NCBI RefSeq assembly: GCF_023715225.1
Contig: NZ_JAMBNS010000003.1
Span: forward strand, 310,001-374,000
Reading direction: 5' to 3'
Length of the DNA stretch: 64,000 bases
From: Robertmurraya korlensis
Lineage (GTDB): Bacteria > Bacillota > Bacilli > Bacillales > Cytobacillaceae
The notes beneath the pieces were generated by a model, which had not been told where the DNA came from, did not search any database, and saw nothing but the letters and a program-made list of their open reading frames with translations. Of this stretch, positions 37,929-46,305 are shown piece by piece. The translations under genes and the position numbers were made by a program. Position 1 is the first letter of the stretch. Every line of letters starts with the position of its first letter.

Positions 37929-38375
37929 TTACTTAATCCGTTGACCAATTCCATACCAAATATGATCCACTCTTTCACATAATTGGACCGTATCCTGAAA
38001 CGTCCATCCCGCATCATCGCGCCATTTCCGATCCAGTTTTTCAACAGGTACAATTCCTCTTGTAATATCTGAACCAATGACCACGACCTTTCTTCTCCAA
38101 CCTTCCTTTTCCCAACGAGCCCATTTCAATAGTGCCTCTTTCCATATCTTTCTTACTGCATCTGATTCATGTTGAAGCGATAGCTCCCTGATCCAATATT
38201 CGATTCCTTCGACTACCACTAAGGACGAAGCAGAATCTTCGTTAAGCCAGTCATAATACGAGCATTCATAAGCCTTTATCCAAATTTCTCTTGAATACTG
38301 ACACCTGTCGAAATGGTTACGTACCCACTCGGCTTTTCCGTTACATGCTCCTCCCATCACGAAATGCAAGGTCAT
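37929..38375 (-). CDS. Degenerate CobU paralog (no intact P-loop)
   Basis: This protein of about 148 residues is homologous to the adenosylcobinamide kinase CobU. The C-terminal blocks SDITRGIVPVEKLDRKWRDD and RVDHIWYGIGQRIK align with the CobU motif NEVGxGIVPxN...RDxAGxxNQ and its WLVVSGI end. The N-terminal P-loop reads GGACNGKAEW, with Ala where CobU has Ser or Thr, and the region around the guanylylated His of CobU is missing. It is about 30-50 residues shorter than CobU. An in-frame TTG at 38369 is nine bases after AGGAGG and may be the real start. It overlaps the intact cobU gene. Confidence 0.7.
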   Translation of the reverse strand: MTLHFVMGGACNGKAEWVRNHFDRCQYSREIWIKAYECSYYDWLNEDSASSLVVVEGIEYWIRELSLQHESDAVRKIWKEALLKWARWEKEGWRRKVVVIGSDITRGIVPVEKLDRKWRDDAGWTFQDTVQLCERVDHIWYGIGQRIK

Positions 38376-38949
38376 CACCCTCCTTTTTCATACAAATCGG
38401 AACTCCTGCTTCAACGAGATACGCTTCTTTTGCCATTGCAACCACCCGTTGGTTTAGCCTGCCAAGTAGCTTTGCATAGACAAGAACAAGGTCACTTGAG
38501 AGGATCGGTTCATTCAAGATTTCATTACTAACGACGATGAGGGTATGACAATTTTTCTGTATCGAAAGGATCCCCTCTATGATCGATTTCTTGACTTCTT
38601 CATGAAAAGACGGGTCCATCAGCCTCTCCTCAGTTTGAAACAAGCGATTGTTTAATAGATTGGTTAGGCAATCAAAGAGCACAATATCATTCGGTTGAAA
38701 AACAGTTGAGAGGTTATGTAAAAAATAGGGCTCCTCCCATGTTTCCCACTGTTGCTCGCCTTCATTTCTTTGCTGTTGATGCCTTTTAATTCGGTCCTTC
38801 ATTTCCACGTCAAAAGCAACTCCAGAGGCAATGTAATGGAGATTTCCGTGAGTTATCTTTGTTAGTTCCATGGCTGTTTTTTCAGCAAAGCTGCTTTTTC
38901 CACTTCTAACTCCACCACTGATAAAGATCACCTGTCCAGCTTCCGCCAT
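38341..38949 (-). CDS. cobU: Adenosylcobinamide kinase/guanylyltransferase
   Basis: CobU phosphorylates adenosylcobinamide and then transfers GMP to it, giving AdoCbi-GDP. It has 202 residues. The P-loop FISGGVRSGKSSFAE, the guanylylation-site His in RIKRHQQQR, DCLTNLLNN, and VSNEI...GRLNQRVVAMAKEAYLVEAGVPI are all present. The GxGIVPEN stretch of typical CobU is replaced by NEPILSSD. The upstream ribosome site is AGAGGTGATG. It overlaps cobD by 22 bases and the degenerate paralog by about 35. Confidence 0.92.
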   Translation of the reverse strand: MAEAGQVIFISGGVRSGKSSFAEKTAMELTKITHGNLHYIASGVAFDVEMKDRIKRHQQQRNEGEQQWETWEEPYFLHNLSTVFQPNDIVLFDCLTNLLNNRLFQTEERLMDPSFHEEVKKSIIEGILSIQKNCHTLIVVSNEILNEPILSSDLVLVYAKLLGRLNQRVVAMAKEAYLVEAGVPICMKKEGDDLAFRDGRSM

Positions 38950-40007
38950 TCACTCATCACCTCTAATAATCTTTCGTGCTCCTTTGGTCCCTTTATCGCC
39001 AGTCGGAGCCACTTTCCGTCAAGTCCCGGAAAATTCATCGTATGTCTTGGAATCATCCCGTTTTGCATTAAAAAACGAAAAAACAGAAGTTGATCGGAGA
39101 CTTTCGTATCTTTTAGCAAATAAAAGTTTACGGTTGATGGGGAATAAGAGAACACCTGCTCATGATAAAAAGACTGTAGCCTCTCCCGCTCCTGTTTGAT
39201 CAATTGAATGGTTTGTTCTACATAGTCACTTTCTGACAAACACCATTCCCCCACCTTCATAGCTATTGCATTTACACTCCAATGCGGTTTGCATTCCCTA
39301 ATTTTTTCTAGCAGGGCTTCATTTGCTATTAAGTATCCTAGGCGGATTCCTGGAATACTGAACATTTTTGTCATGGAACGAAGAATGACCATATTTCCGC
39401 CATGTTGGAGACAGGAGACGGTTGATTCGTACCCTTCTATAAAGTCGTAAAAGGCTTCATCGACGATGAGAAAGGTTCCGTATTGGGCACATTCACGGGC
39501 AAGCAGGTCGATGGTTTGTTTCGGAAAAAACATTCCTGTTGGATTGTTTGGATTGCACAGAAATACAGCGTCTACTTCACGTAAGTTCACTAGTAATTCA
39601 TCTAAACGTAAATCCCAGCTGTCTACATCCATCAAGTGATAGCGTACCTCGCATTGATTCACTCGGCATGCTTCTTCGTATTCAGAAAAGGCTGGTTGTA
39701 CGATGAGTGCTTTTTTACCAGAGAGCAGTCGTCCGACCAAAGAAATAAGCTCCGCCCCTCCGTTACCAACTAAGATTTGCTCTTTTCTTACGCCTTCTTT
39801 CTTTGCAAGCAAACCTGTAATCCTTTCTGCCGTTGGATCCGGATAATCAGATACAAGCGAAAACAGCTCATTCCATCTATCTTTTACTATGGCTGGTGGA
39901 CCGAGCGGGTTAATATTGGCGCTAAAATCAATCACTGATTCAGGTTTTTCTAGATGAAGTGCTTTATATAAAAATTGTGGATTAGATCCGTGCGTAGGCC
40001 ACTTCAA
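38928..40007 (-). CDS. cobD: L-threonine-O-3-phosphate decarboxylase (CobD)
   Basis: This PLP enzyme of 359 residues belongs to the HisC-like fold I. It decarboxylates threonine phosphate to (R)-1-amino-2-propanol phosphate, which CbiB attaches to cobyric acid. VIDFSANINPLGPP, NPNNPTGMFFP and the PLP lysine in RSMTKMFSIPGIRLGY are present. The start is a TTG behind GGAGGGATGATCG and overlaps cbiB by 26 bases. The homology to HisC is strong, so context decides the call. Confidence 0.88.
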   Translation of the reverse strand: MKWPTHGSNPQFLYKALHLEKPESVIDFSANINPLGPPAIVKDRWNELFSLVSDYPDPTAERITGLLAKKEGVRKEQILVGNGGAELISLVGRLLSGKKALIVQPAFSEYEEACRVNQCEVRYHLMDVDSWDLRLDELLVNLREVDAVFLCNPNNPTGMFFPKQTIDLLARECAQYGTFLIVDEAFYDFIEGYESTVSCLQHGGNMVILRSMTKMFSIPGIRLGYLIANEALLEKIRECKPHWSVNAIAMKVGEWCLSESDYVEQTIQLIKQERERLQSFYHEQVFSYSPSTVNFYLLKDTKVSDQLLFFRFLMQNGMIPRHTMNFPGLDGKWLRLAIKGPKEHERLLEVMSEWRKLDR

Positions 40008-40947
40008 CGATCATCCCTCCAATCCATAATAAAAGTAAAAATGCGAGTACTGTTCGAGTTAAAATGCCGTTGGTTTGTAAAATATGCTCTCCAGTAACAG
40101 GAAAATGGGGTTCTCCCATTTTGGCTCGATCGGAGCGAATGCCCTTGTAATAATTAATACCTCCGAGCTGAATTCCAAGTAAGGCAGCCACAGCAGCTTC
40201 TCCCCATCCACTGTTGGGGCTCGGATGTTTCTTGGCATCACGAAGAACGATTTTCACCGACTCTTTTAACGAGGATCGGACAGGCATATTGCTAAAGAGC
40301 ATACAGATGGAGGTTAGGCGACTTGGTATCAAATTTAACCAATCATCAAGCTTCGCCGACGCCCAGCCAAACTCCATGTATTGATCATTTTTATAACCTA
40401 CCATCGAATCGCATGTATTGACCGCACGGTACAGCATTGCGAGAGGTGCACCACCGAGCAACGCCCAAAATAAGGGTGCAGTTACTCCGTCACTTGTGTT
40501 TTCTGCGACCGTTTCAATTGTTGCGCGAACCACACCTTGTTCATCAAGTTGCTCCGTGTCACGGCCAACGATATACGATAGCTTGTGACGAGCTTCCACG
40601 ATATCTCCCTTTTTTAATGGACCGTACACCGTCATTGCTGCTTCCCTTAAGCTTTTTTGAGCAATCGTCGTCCAGATGATCACTGCTTCAACCAAAATTC
40701 CGACCGCGAGATGAATTTGATAAGCAAGCATCGTAATTTGGATCGTAATCCCCACGACGAGCAGGAGTAGCGTAACCACCATGGCCAATCCCTTCCATTT
40801 TTTTCGCGTTCCTTTATTCCACCCTTTCTCGAGTTTATAGATCATTGTTCCAATCCATTTCACCGGATGTGGCAAATCGATCGGATCCCCGAGAAGTAAA
40901 TCGATAAAATAAGCAATTGTCATTGCCAATAAATGTTGAAGAAACAT
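39982..40947 (-). CDS. cbiB: Adenosylcobinamide-phosphate synthase CbiB
   Basis: This membrane protein of 321 residues joins adenosylcobyric acid and aminopropanol phosphate. DLLLGDPIDLPHPVKWIG at the N-terminus, ETVAENTSDGVTAPLFWALLGG, and NTCDSMVGYKNDQYMEFGWASA are diagnostic. It is the first gene of the operon, with the ribosome site AAGGAGGG, downstream of the cobalamin riboswitch. In some naming schemes this gene is called cobD. Confidence 0.95.
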   Translation of the reverse strand: MFLQHLLAMTIAYFIDLLLGDPIDLPHPVKWIGTMIYKLEKGWNKGTRKKWKGLAMVVTLLLLVVGITIQITMLAYQIHLAVGILVEAVIIWTTIAQKSLREAAMTVYGPLKKGDIVEARHKLSYIVGRDTEQLDEQGVVRATIETVAENTSDGVTAPLFWALLGGAPLAMLYRAVNTCDSMVGYKNDQYMEFGWASAKLDDWLNLIPSRLTSICMLFSNMPVRSSLKESVKIVLRDAKKHPSPNSGWGEAAVAALLGIQLGGINYYKGIRSDRAKMGEPHFPVTGEHILQTNGILTRTVLAFLLLLWIGGMIVEVAYARI

Positions 40948-40980
40948 GGGTAACCCTCCTTCTTAGATATTTAACAAGTT

Positions 40981-41045
40981 GGACAGTTTCCACCCGAAGA
41001 AAGCCTTTGTTGCGTAGCAACACCAGCTTGCGGAGGGTGAAACTG
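40981..41045. repeat. Imperfect inverted repeat in the cbiB leader
   Basis: CAGTTTCCACCC at the left end and GGGTGAAACTG at the right pair over 11 bp with one bulge. The interior contains its own small hairpin, GTTGC-GTA-GCAAC. It lies between the riboswitch terminator and the cbiB ribosome site. It could be an RNA processing or stability element or a small mobile repeat. Confidence 0.6.
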
Positions 41046-41058
41046 GCCCACTTTTACA

Positions 41059-41093
41059 TAAAAAAACATCTCCACATAGAAATGGAGATGTTG
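41059..41093 (-). terminator. Expression-platform terminator of the B12 riboswitch
   Basis: Perfect 10-bp stem AACATCTCCA/TGGAGATGTT followed by seven T on the minus strand, about 60 bases after the aptamer. Confidence 0.85.
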
Positions 41094-41154
41094 GAATAAG
41101 CTTCTTCCTTATGTAAGAAACCGACCACACCACCTATCCTCGTAGGTACACGGT

Positions 41155-41335
41155 GTCAAGATATAGTCAGGTTTCCTGGCTCATGGTCATTGCTTTCTGT
41201 ACCTTCCCATGCAATCAATATTGCACAGTGGTTCTTTACAGTCTGCTCCCATTTACAGTGGCGGGACCGCGTTGGACTTTCACCAACTTCCCTAGACTTC
41301 AAAAAAGAAGTACGCCTATTCTTGCTCATATATAC
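41155..41335 (-). ncRNA. Cobalamin (B12) riboswitch
   Basis: The minus strand shows the B12-box elements: GGTGAAAGTCCAAC, then CGGTCCCGCCACTGTAA, and at the 3' side GAGCCAGGAAACCTGAC. It leads the cbiB-cobD-cobU-cblT-cblS-cobC operon. Adenosylcobalamin binding is expected to favour the terminator at 41059-41093. Confidence 0.95.
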
Positions 41336-41349
41336 TTTTCATATCTTAA

Positions 41350-41378
41350 TACTAATCTTGTAAAAAGGGAATGACAAG
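41350..41378 (-). promoter_or_regulatory. Promoter of the B12-riboswitch operon
   Basis: Minus strand TTGTCA (41373-41378), 17 bases, TAGTAT (41350-41355), just upstream of the aptamer. Confidence 0.6.
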
Positions 41379-41601
41379 GCAATCACTAATATTAATTTTT
41401 CATTGTGGCAAAACGCCATACTACTATCACTATAAGAATATTAAAAAGTAACAAAACAGTACGAATAATAGTAACTTTTAAAATCTACCATATGATAGTT
41501 TTGTCATCTTTCTTTACAAGTCCCCATCTATTTGTTAAAATTTTTTAATAATTTAAAACATTAACACCATTGTGTTTTTGATAGATTGGGAGGAAATTAG
41601 A

Positions 41602-43275
41602 ATGGCAGAATTAAGAAGTAATATGATAAAAAAGGGATTTGATCGCGCACCACACCGAAGCCTTTTACGTGCGGCTGGGGTAAAAGAAGAGGATTTTGGC
41701 AAACCGTTTATCGCGGTAGTTAATTCCTACATCGATATTGTGCCAGGACATGTGCATTTACAAGAGTTTGGAAAAATTGTAAAAGACGCCATCCGTGAAG
41801 CGGGCGGAGTTCCATTCGAAATGAACACAATTGGTGTAGATGACGGAATTGCGATGGGCCATATCGGCATGCGCTATTCTCTTCCAAGCCGTGAAATCAT
41901 TGCTGACTCGGTTGAAACGGTTGTCGCTGCTCACTGGTTTGATGGAATGGTTTGTATTCCGAACTGTGACAAAATCACTCCAGGTATGTTAATGGCATCG
42001 CTTCGTTTAAATATCCCTACTGTTTTCGTAAGTGGTGGACCGATGAAGGCTGGCGTAACTAGCGATGGCAAAAAGATCTCACTTTCTTCAGTATTTGAAG
42101 GTGTAGGTGCATACCAAGCTGGAAAACTTGATGACAAGGGACTTTTAGAATTAGAACAGTTCGGCTGCCCAACATGCGGATCATGTTCTGGTATGTTTAC
42201 AGCAAACTCAATGAACTGTTTGGCAGAAGCACTTGGATTGGCACTTCCTGGTAATGGAACGATTTTAGCAGTAGCTCCTGAACGTAGAGAATTTGTTAGA
42301 AAATCAGCAACTCAGTTAATGGAACTAATTGAAAAGGATATTAAGCCTCGTGATATCGTGACAGAAAAAGCAATCGATAACGCGTTTGCCCTGGATATGG
42401 CATTAGGCGGATCATCTAACACTGTACTTCACACATTAGCATTAGCTCATGAAGCAGAAATCGATTATCCAATCGGAAGAATCAATGAAGTAGCGGCTCG
42501 TGTTCCTCACTTGTCTAAGCTTGCTCCAGCTTCTGATGTATTCATTGAAGACTTGCATGAAGCGGGCGGAGTTTCTGCGGTACTAAACGAATTATCCAAG
42601 AAAGAAGGCGCCCTTCACTTGGATACATTAACCGTTACAGGAAAAACACTTGGTGAAAATATTGCTGGCTGTGATGTTAAGAACTATGATGTGATTCATT
42701 CCATTGATAATCCACATAGCGAAAAGGGTGGCCTAGCTGTGTTGTTTGGAAACCTTGCTCCAGACGGTGCCATCATTAAAACTGGTGGAATCACTGGTGG
42801 AAATCGCCATGAAGGACCTGCTGTTGTATTTGATTCACAAGATGAAGCTCTTCACGGCATTGCGAACGGAAAAGTGAAAGAAGGCGACGTTGTAGTCATC
42901 CGTTACGAAGGACCAAAAGGCGGACCTGGTATGCCTGAAATGCTAGCTCCAACTTCTCAAATCATGGGAATGGGACTTGGCGCGAAGGTTGCTCTTGTAA
43001 CAGATGGCCGCTTCTCTGGTGCTTCACGTGGATTGTCTATCGGTCACGCTTCACCAGAAGCTGCAGAAGGTGGACCATTAGCGTTTATCCAAAATGGAGA
43101 TCAAATTGTAATCGATGTTGACGCTCGCTCAATGGACGTTGTTCTTTCTGATGAAGAATGGGCAGAGCGCAAAGCAAACTGGAAAGGCTTTGAACCAAAG
43201 GTGAAAAAGGGTTATCTAGCTCGTTATTCGAAGCTTGTAACTTCTGCTAGCACCGGTGGAGTTATGAAAATTTAA
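41602..43275 (+). CDS. ilvD: Dihydroxy-acid dehydratase
   Basis: IlvD converts 2,3-dihydroxy-isovalerate and its methylvalerate homologue to 2-oxo acids in branched-chain amino-acid synthesis. It has 557 residues. The Fe-S cluster cysteines are in [10 protein letters not shown] and [15 protein letters not shown]. The start at 41602 follows GGGAGGAAA; the in-frame start at 41572 precedes that site. It is monocistronic here, away from any ilv-leu operon. The upstream 260 bases are AT-rich; I see no T-box. Confidence 0.96.
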   Translation: MAELRSNMIKKGFDRAPHRSLLRAAGVKEEDFGKPFIAVVNSYIDIVPGHVHLQEFGKIVKDAIREAGGVPFEMNTIGVDDGIAMGHIGMRYSLPSREIIADSVETVVAAHWFDGMVCIPNCDKITPGMLMASLRLNIPTVFVSGGPMKAGVTSDGKKISLSSVFEGVGAYQAGKLDDKGLLELEQFGCPTCGSCSGMFTANSMNCLAEALGLALPGNGTILAVAPERREFVRKSATQLMELIEKDIKPRDIVTEKAIDNAFALDMALGGSSNTVLHTLALAHEAEIDYPIGRINEVAARVPHLSKLAPASDVFIEDLHEAGGVSAVLNELSKKEGALHLDTLTVTGKTLGENIAGCDVKNYDVIHSIDNPHSEKGGLAVLFGNLAPDGAIIKTGGITGGNRHEGPAVVFDSQDEALHGIANGKVKEGDVVVIRYEGPKGGPGMPEMLAPTSQIMGMGLGAKVALVTDGRFSGASRGLSIGHASPEAAEGGPLAFIQNGDQIVIDVDARSMDVVLSDEEWAERKANWKGFEPKVKKGYLARYSKLVTSASTGGVMKI

Positions 43276-43286
43276 TTCAAATTCCG

Positions 43287-43321
43287 ACACCCATTCACGA
43301 TCTATGAATGGGTGTTTTTAA
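43287..43321 (+). terminator. Terminator of ilvD
   Basis: Perfect 11-bp stem ACACCCATTCA/TGAATGGGTGT followed by T. Confidence 0.9.
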
Positions 43322-43398
43322 CTTTTTATAAAAATTTTTACACTTACAGCCTCAGGCATGTAAGCGTTCCCTAAACTTCTTTCTATTAAAAACAGCTG

Positions 43399-43428
43399 TT
43401 GACACTTCTCCTCTGTTAGATTTATGAT
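43399..43428 (+). promoter_or_regulatory. Promoter of the second metNPQ leader
   Basis: TTGACA (43399-43404), 18 bases, TATGAT (43423-43428), about 30 bases before the S-box. Confidence 0.8.
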
Positions 43429-43454
43429 TCATGTAACAAATGAATAAGACCTTT

Positions 43455-43605
43455 ACTTATCAAGAGTGACTGAGGGATTAGGCCCTATGACGTCCGGCAA
43501 CCTCCATTTCATGGAACGGTGCCACTTCCTACAGAATGATTCCATTCTGAAAGATAAGTCGTATATATAACGATGCCTCTTTCTGACTGGAAAGAGGCTT
43601 TTTTG
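43455..43605 (+). ncRNA. SAM-I (S-box) riboswitch upstream of metNPQ copy 2, with terminator
   Basis: CTTATCAAGAGTGACTGAGGG, GGCCC, then ATGACGTCCGGCAACC are the S-box core. The expression platform ends in GCCTCTTTC/GAAAGAGGC followed by six T (43574-43605). Confidence 0.94.
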
Positions 43606-43633
43606 TATTTTCATAGCTTAAGGGGTGACATAA

Positions 43634-44647
43634 ATGATCGAAGTAAAAGATTTGCTGAAAGTCTATCAAACGAAAAAAGGTGAAGTCGTAGGTGTGGACC
43701 ATGTGTCACTAACCGTGAACAAAGGCGAAATTTTTGGAATTGTAGGATATAGCGGTGCTGGAAAAAGTTCGTTACTACGCTGCTTGAATTTATTGGAGGC
43801 TCCTACCTCAGGGGAAGTTAAGATCGACGGAGTTTCTCTTACGTCACTGCGAAAAAAGGAGCTAAGAAATGCCCGTCAGAAAATTGGGATGATCTTTCAA
43901 CACTTCTATCTCGTAAGCTCAAAGACGGTTTTTGAAAACGTAGCTTTTGCTCTAAAAGCGGCTCATAAATCCAAAGTAGAAATTGATGCACGGGTTTCTG
44001 AGCTGCTTGATATGGTTGGCTTGTCCGATAAGCGTGATGTGTATCCGTCACAGTTAAGCGGTGGACAAAAGCAACGTGTAGGAATTGCAAGAGCATTAGC
44101 GAATAATCCGTCTGTTCTCCTTTGTGATGAAGCTACCTCTGCCCTAGACCCTAGCACGACGAAATCAATTTTATCTTTGTTAAAAAAGATTAACCAAGAG
44201 TTAGGGTTAACGATTGTACTGATTACACACGAGATGGAAGTCGTAAAAGAGATTTGTGACCGAATGGCCGTTATGCAGGACGGCAAAATTGTTGAGGAAG
44301 GACCGGTATATGACTTATTCGCAAATCCAACGAACGCACTAACAAAGGAATTCATCAATACCATTTTACAATTCGATATACCAGAAAAATTGCTAACTTC
44401 AAGCAAAGGGAAAATTGTAAAGATTCATTTCCGCGGGGCAATCGCTGAAGAATCAGTGATCTCAGATGCGCTACAGAAGTTCCAAGTAAAGGGCAATATT
44501 TTACATGGCAAAATCGAGTACATAAAAGAGACTCCACTTGGAATCTTCATTATGGAACTTACAGGTAACATGGCTGAAGTAGAACATGCGATTCAATACA
44601 TCGCATCTCGCACAGAAAGGTTGGAGGTGATCCGTGATGCCGCTTGA
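43634..44647 (+). CDS. metN: MetN methionine ABC transporter ATPase (second copy)
   Basis: A 337-residue ATPase with Walker A GYSGAGKSS, LSGGQKQRVG, VLLCDEATSALD and a C-terminal NIL domain. It resembles the first MetN (6366-7391) in domain order but differs at many positions, so the duplication is old or the set was acquired separately. It overlaps metP by 14 bases. Confidence 0.94.
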   Translation: MIEVKDLLKVYQTKKGEVVGVDHVSLTVNKGEIFGIVGYSGAGKSSLLRCLNLLEAPTSGEVKIDGVSLTSLRKKELRNARQKIGMIFQHFYLVSSKTVFENVAFALKAAHKSKVEIDARVSELLDMVGLSDKRDVYPSQLSGGQKQRVGIARALANNPSVLLCDEATSALDPSTTKSILSLLKKINQELGLTIVLITHEMEVVKEICDRMAVMQDGKIVEEGPVYDLFANPTNALTKEFINTILQFDIPEKLLTSSKGKIVKIHFRGAIAEESVISDALQKFQVKGNILHGKIEYIKETPLGIFIMELTGNMAEVEHAIQYIASRTERLEVIRDAA

Positions 44648-45302
44648 TAGCTTAATAGAATTACTACCTGATTTGAACAAAGCATTTTTTGAAACCATTT
44701 ATATGGTGGGAATTTCAATTGCTGTAGCGATGATAGTCGGCTTGCCGGTGGGGGTACTATTATTTGTGACCGATCGTGGACTGTTTTTAGAGAATTCCCT
44801 ATTCAATCAGATAGTCGGATTTTTAGTAAACATGATTCGTTCGATTCCGTTTATCATCTTACTTATTGCACTTTTACCCTTGGCAGACTTAATTGCTGGT
44901 TCAACAATTGGGCCAACAGCTGCTTCTGTCTCACTTTCTGTCGCAGCAATTCCATTCTTTGCTAGATTGGTAGAACAGTCACTGAGGGAGATTGATAAAG
45001 GAGTAATTGAAGCAGCGGTCGCTGTCGGGGCTTCTCCGTGGATGATCATCAAGGACGTTCTTCTTCCTGAAGCAAAGCCAGGAATTATCCAAGGCGTGAC
45101 AATTACGATTATTAGCTTAGTTGCGTACTCTGCTATGGCTGGAATCGTTGGAGGGGGCGGTGTTGGAGACCTTGCCATCCGGTTCGGATACTATCGCTAC
45201 GACAACACCGTCATGTTCACCACCGTCATTATCCTAATTTGCTTAGTTCAGCTCATCCAATTTTTCGGTGACCGACTAGCAAAAGCAGTAAACAAAAGAT
45301 AA
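44634..45302 (+). CDS. metP: MetP methionine ABC permease (second copy)
   Basis: A 222-residue permease of the same length as the first copy, with the coupling motif EAAVAVGASPWMIIKDVLLP. It has five membrane helices. It is followed by a 97-base gap before metQ that contains repeat-like sequence, unlike the 12-base gap of the first operon. Confidence 0.94.
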   Translation: MMPLDSLIELLPDLNKAFFETIYMVGISIAVAMIVGLPVGVLLFVTDRGLFLENSLFNQIVGFLVNMIRSIPFIILLIALLPLADLIAGSTIGPTAASVSLSVAAIPFFARLVEQSLREIDKGVIEAAVAVGASPWMIIKDVLLPEAKPGIIQGVTITIISLVAYSAMAGIVGGGGVGDLAIRFGYYRYDNTVMFTTVIILICLVQLIQFFGDRLAKAVNKR

Positions 45303-45307
45303 ATCAC

Positions 45308-45378
45308 ATTTAACCACTGTCCATCCCAGAAGGACAAAAACGCACCAACTGTCCACGAAGGGTGACAGACACCATAAA
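45308..45378. repeat. Repeat-like sequence in the metP-metQ gap
   Basis: ACTGTCCA occurs twice (…CCACTGTCCATCCC… and …CAACTGTCCACGAAG…), followed by GGGTGACAGACACC, which contains a partial palindrome (TGTC…GACA). It looks like a dispersed intergenic element, but only this copy is in the window. Confidence 0.4.
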
Positions 45379-45399
45379 ATTATTGGGGGAGTATTTACG

Positions 45400-46242
45400 A
45401 TGAGAAAGTTATTTTTGAGTTTTGTAGTTTTGATTGCGATTGCTGTTCTTGCAGCTTGCGGTGGAAATTCTGAGGAGGCATCTTCTTCTGAAGAAAAGAC
45501 GACTGAGAAAAAAGAAGTGAAAATTGGAGCAACATCTGGTCCATACAGTGACATGGTTTCAAATGCCATTAAGCCTTTATTAGAGGAAAAAGGTTATGAA
45601 GTAGAAGTAGTAGAATTCAGTGACTATGTTCAACCAAATCTAGCTCTTTCCAAGGGAGACATTGACGCGAACCTATTCCAGCACAAAATCTACATGGAAA
45701 ACTTTGCAAAAGAAAATAAGATTGAACTAACTGATGTGATTTCAGTTCCAACTGCACCAATGGGAATCTACTCTAAAACGTTTACTTCTATTGATGAAAT
45801 TTCCGAGGGAGCTGCTATTGCGATTCCAAATGACCCAACAAATGCAGCACGTGCTTTCTTAATTTTAGAAGATCTTGGTCTAATCACATTAAATGCGGAT
45901 GCTGACCCATTAACGGTTTCAGAAAAAGACGTAGATAAGAACGTAAAAAATTTAGTATTCCAACCAATTGAAGCAGCTCAGCTTCCACGTGCAGTTGACA
46001 GCGTAGACCTTGCTGCAGTACCAGGAAACTTCGCTTTAGCGGCGAAAATGGACTTACTTGATGCCTTGCAACTTGAAAACATGCCTGATCAATACCGCAA
46101 CCGTGTGGTAGTAGATACAAAGAATATTGACAGCCAATTTGCTAAAGATCTAAAAGAAATTGTAGAATCAGAAGAATTTGAAGCCATCATCGACGAGGAC
46201 TTCCAAGGCTTCGGTAAACCAGAATGGATGGTAAATCGCTAA
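45400..46242 (+). CDS. metQ: MetQ methionine-binding lipoprotein (second copy)
   Basis: This 280-residue lipoprotein has its lipobox LAAC at Cys20, then a Ser/Glu-rich linker and the NlpA/MetQ domain (GDIDANLFQHKIYMENFAKE; VPTAPMGIYSKTF). It differs clearly from the first copy (for example NAARAFLILEDLGLI against HGRILTMLEKEGLI), so the two receptors may differ in ligand preference, such as D-methionine, sulfoxide or keto-acid-linked forms. Confidence 0.94.
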   Translation: MRKLFLSFVVLIAIAVLAACGGNSEEASSSEEKTTEKKEVKIGATSGPYSDMVSNAIKPLLEEKGYEVEVVEFSDYVQPNLALSKGDIDANLFQHKIYMENFAKENKIELTDVISVPTAPMGIYSKTFTSIDEISEGAAIAIPNDPTNAARAFLILEDLGLITLNADADPLTVSEKDVDKNVKNLVFQPIEAAQLPRAVDSVDLAAVPGNFALAAKMDLLDALQLENMPDQYRNRVVVDTKNIDSQFAKDLKEIVESEEFEAIIDEDFQGFGKPEWMVNR

Positions 46243-46257
46243 TTAATAAACACAAAG

Positions 46258-46286
46258 AACAACGCCCTCATCCGGCGTTGTTTTTA
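46258..46286 (+). terminator. Terminator of the second metNPQ operon
   Basis: Stem AACAACGCC/GGCGTTGTT followed by T. Confidence 0.88.
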
Positions 46287-46305
46287 CTAGAAAGGTATGA
46301 AGACA

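Noticed and set aside
41402-41601. T-box or leader attenuator before ilvD
   Set aside because: The region is AT-rich without a T-box sequence or a terminator hairpin.
43839-44406. Antisense ORFs opposite the second metN
   Set aside because: They are shadow frames of a conserved ATPase gene.
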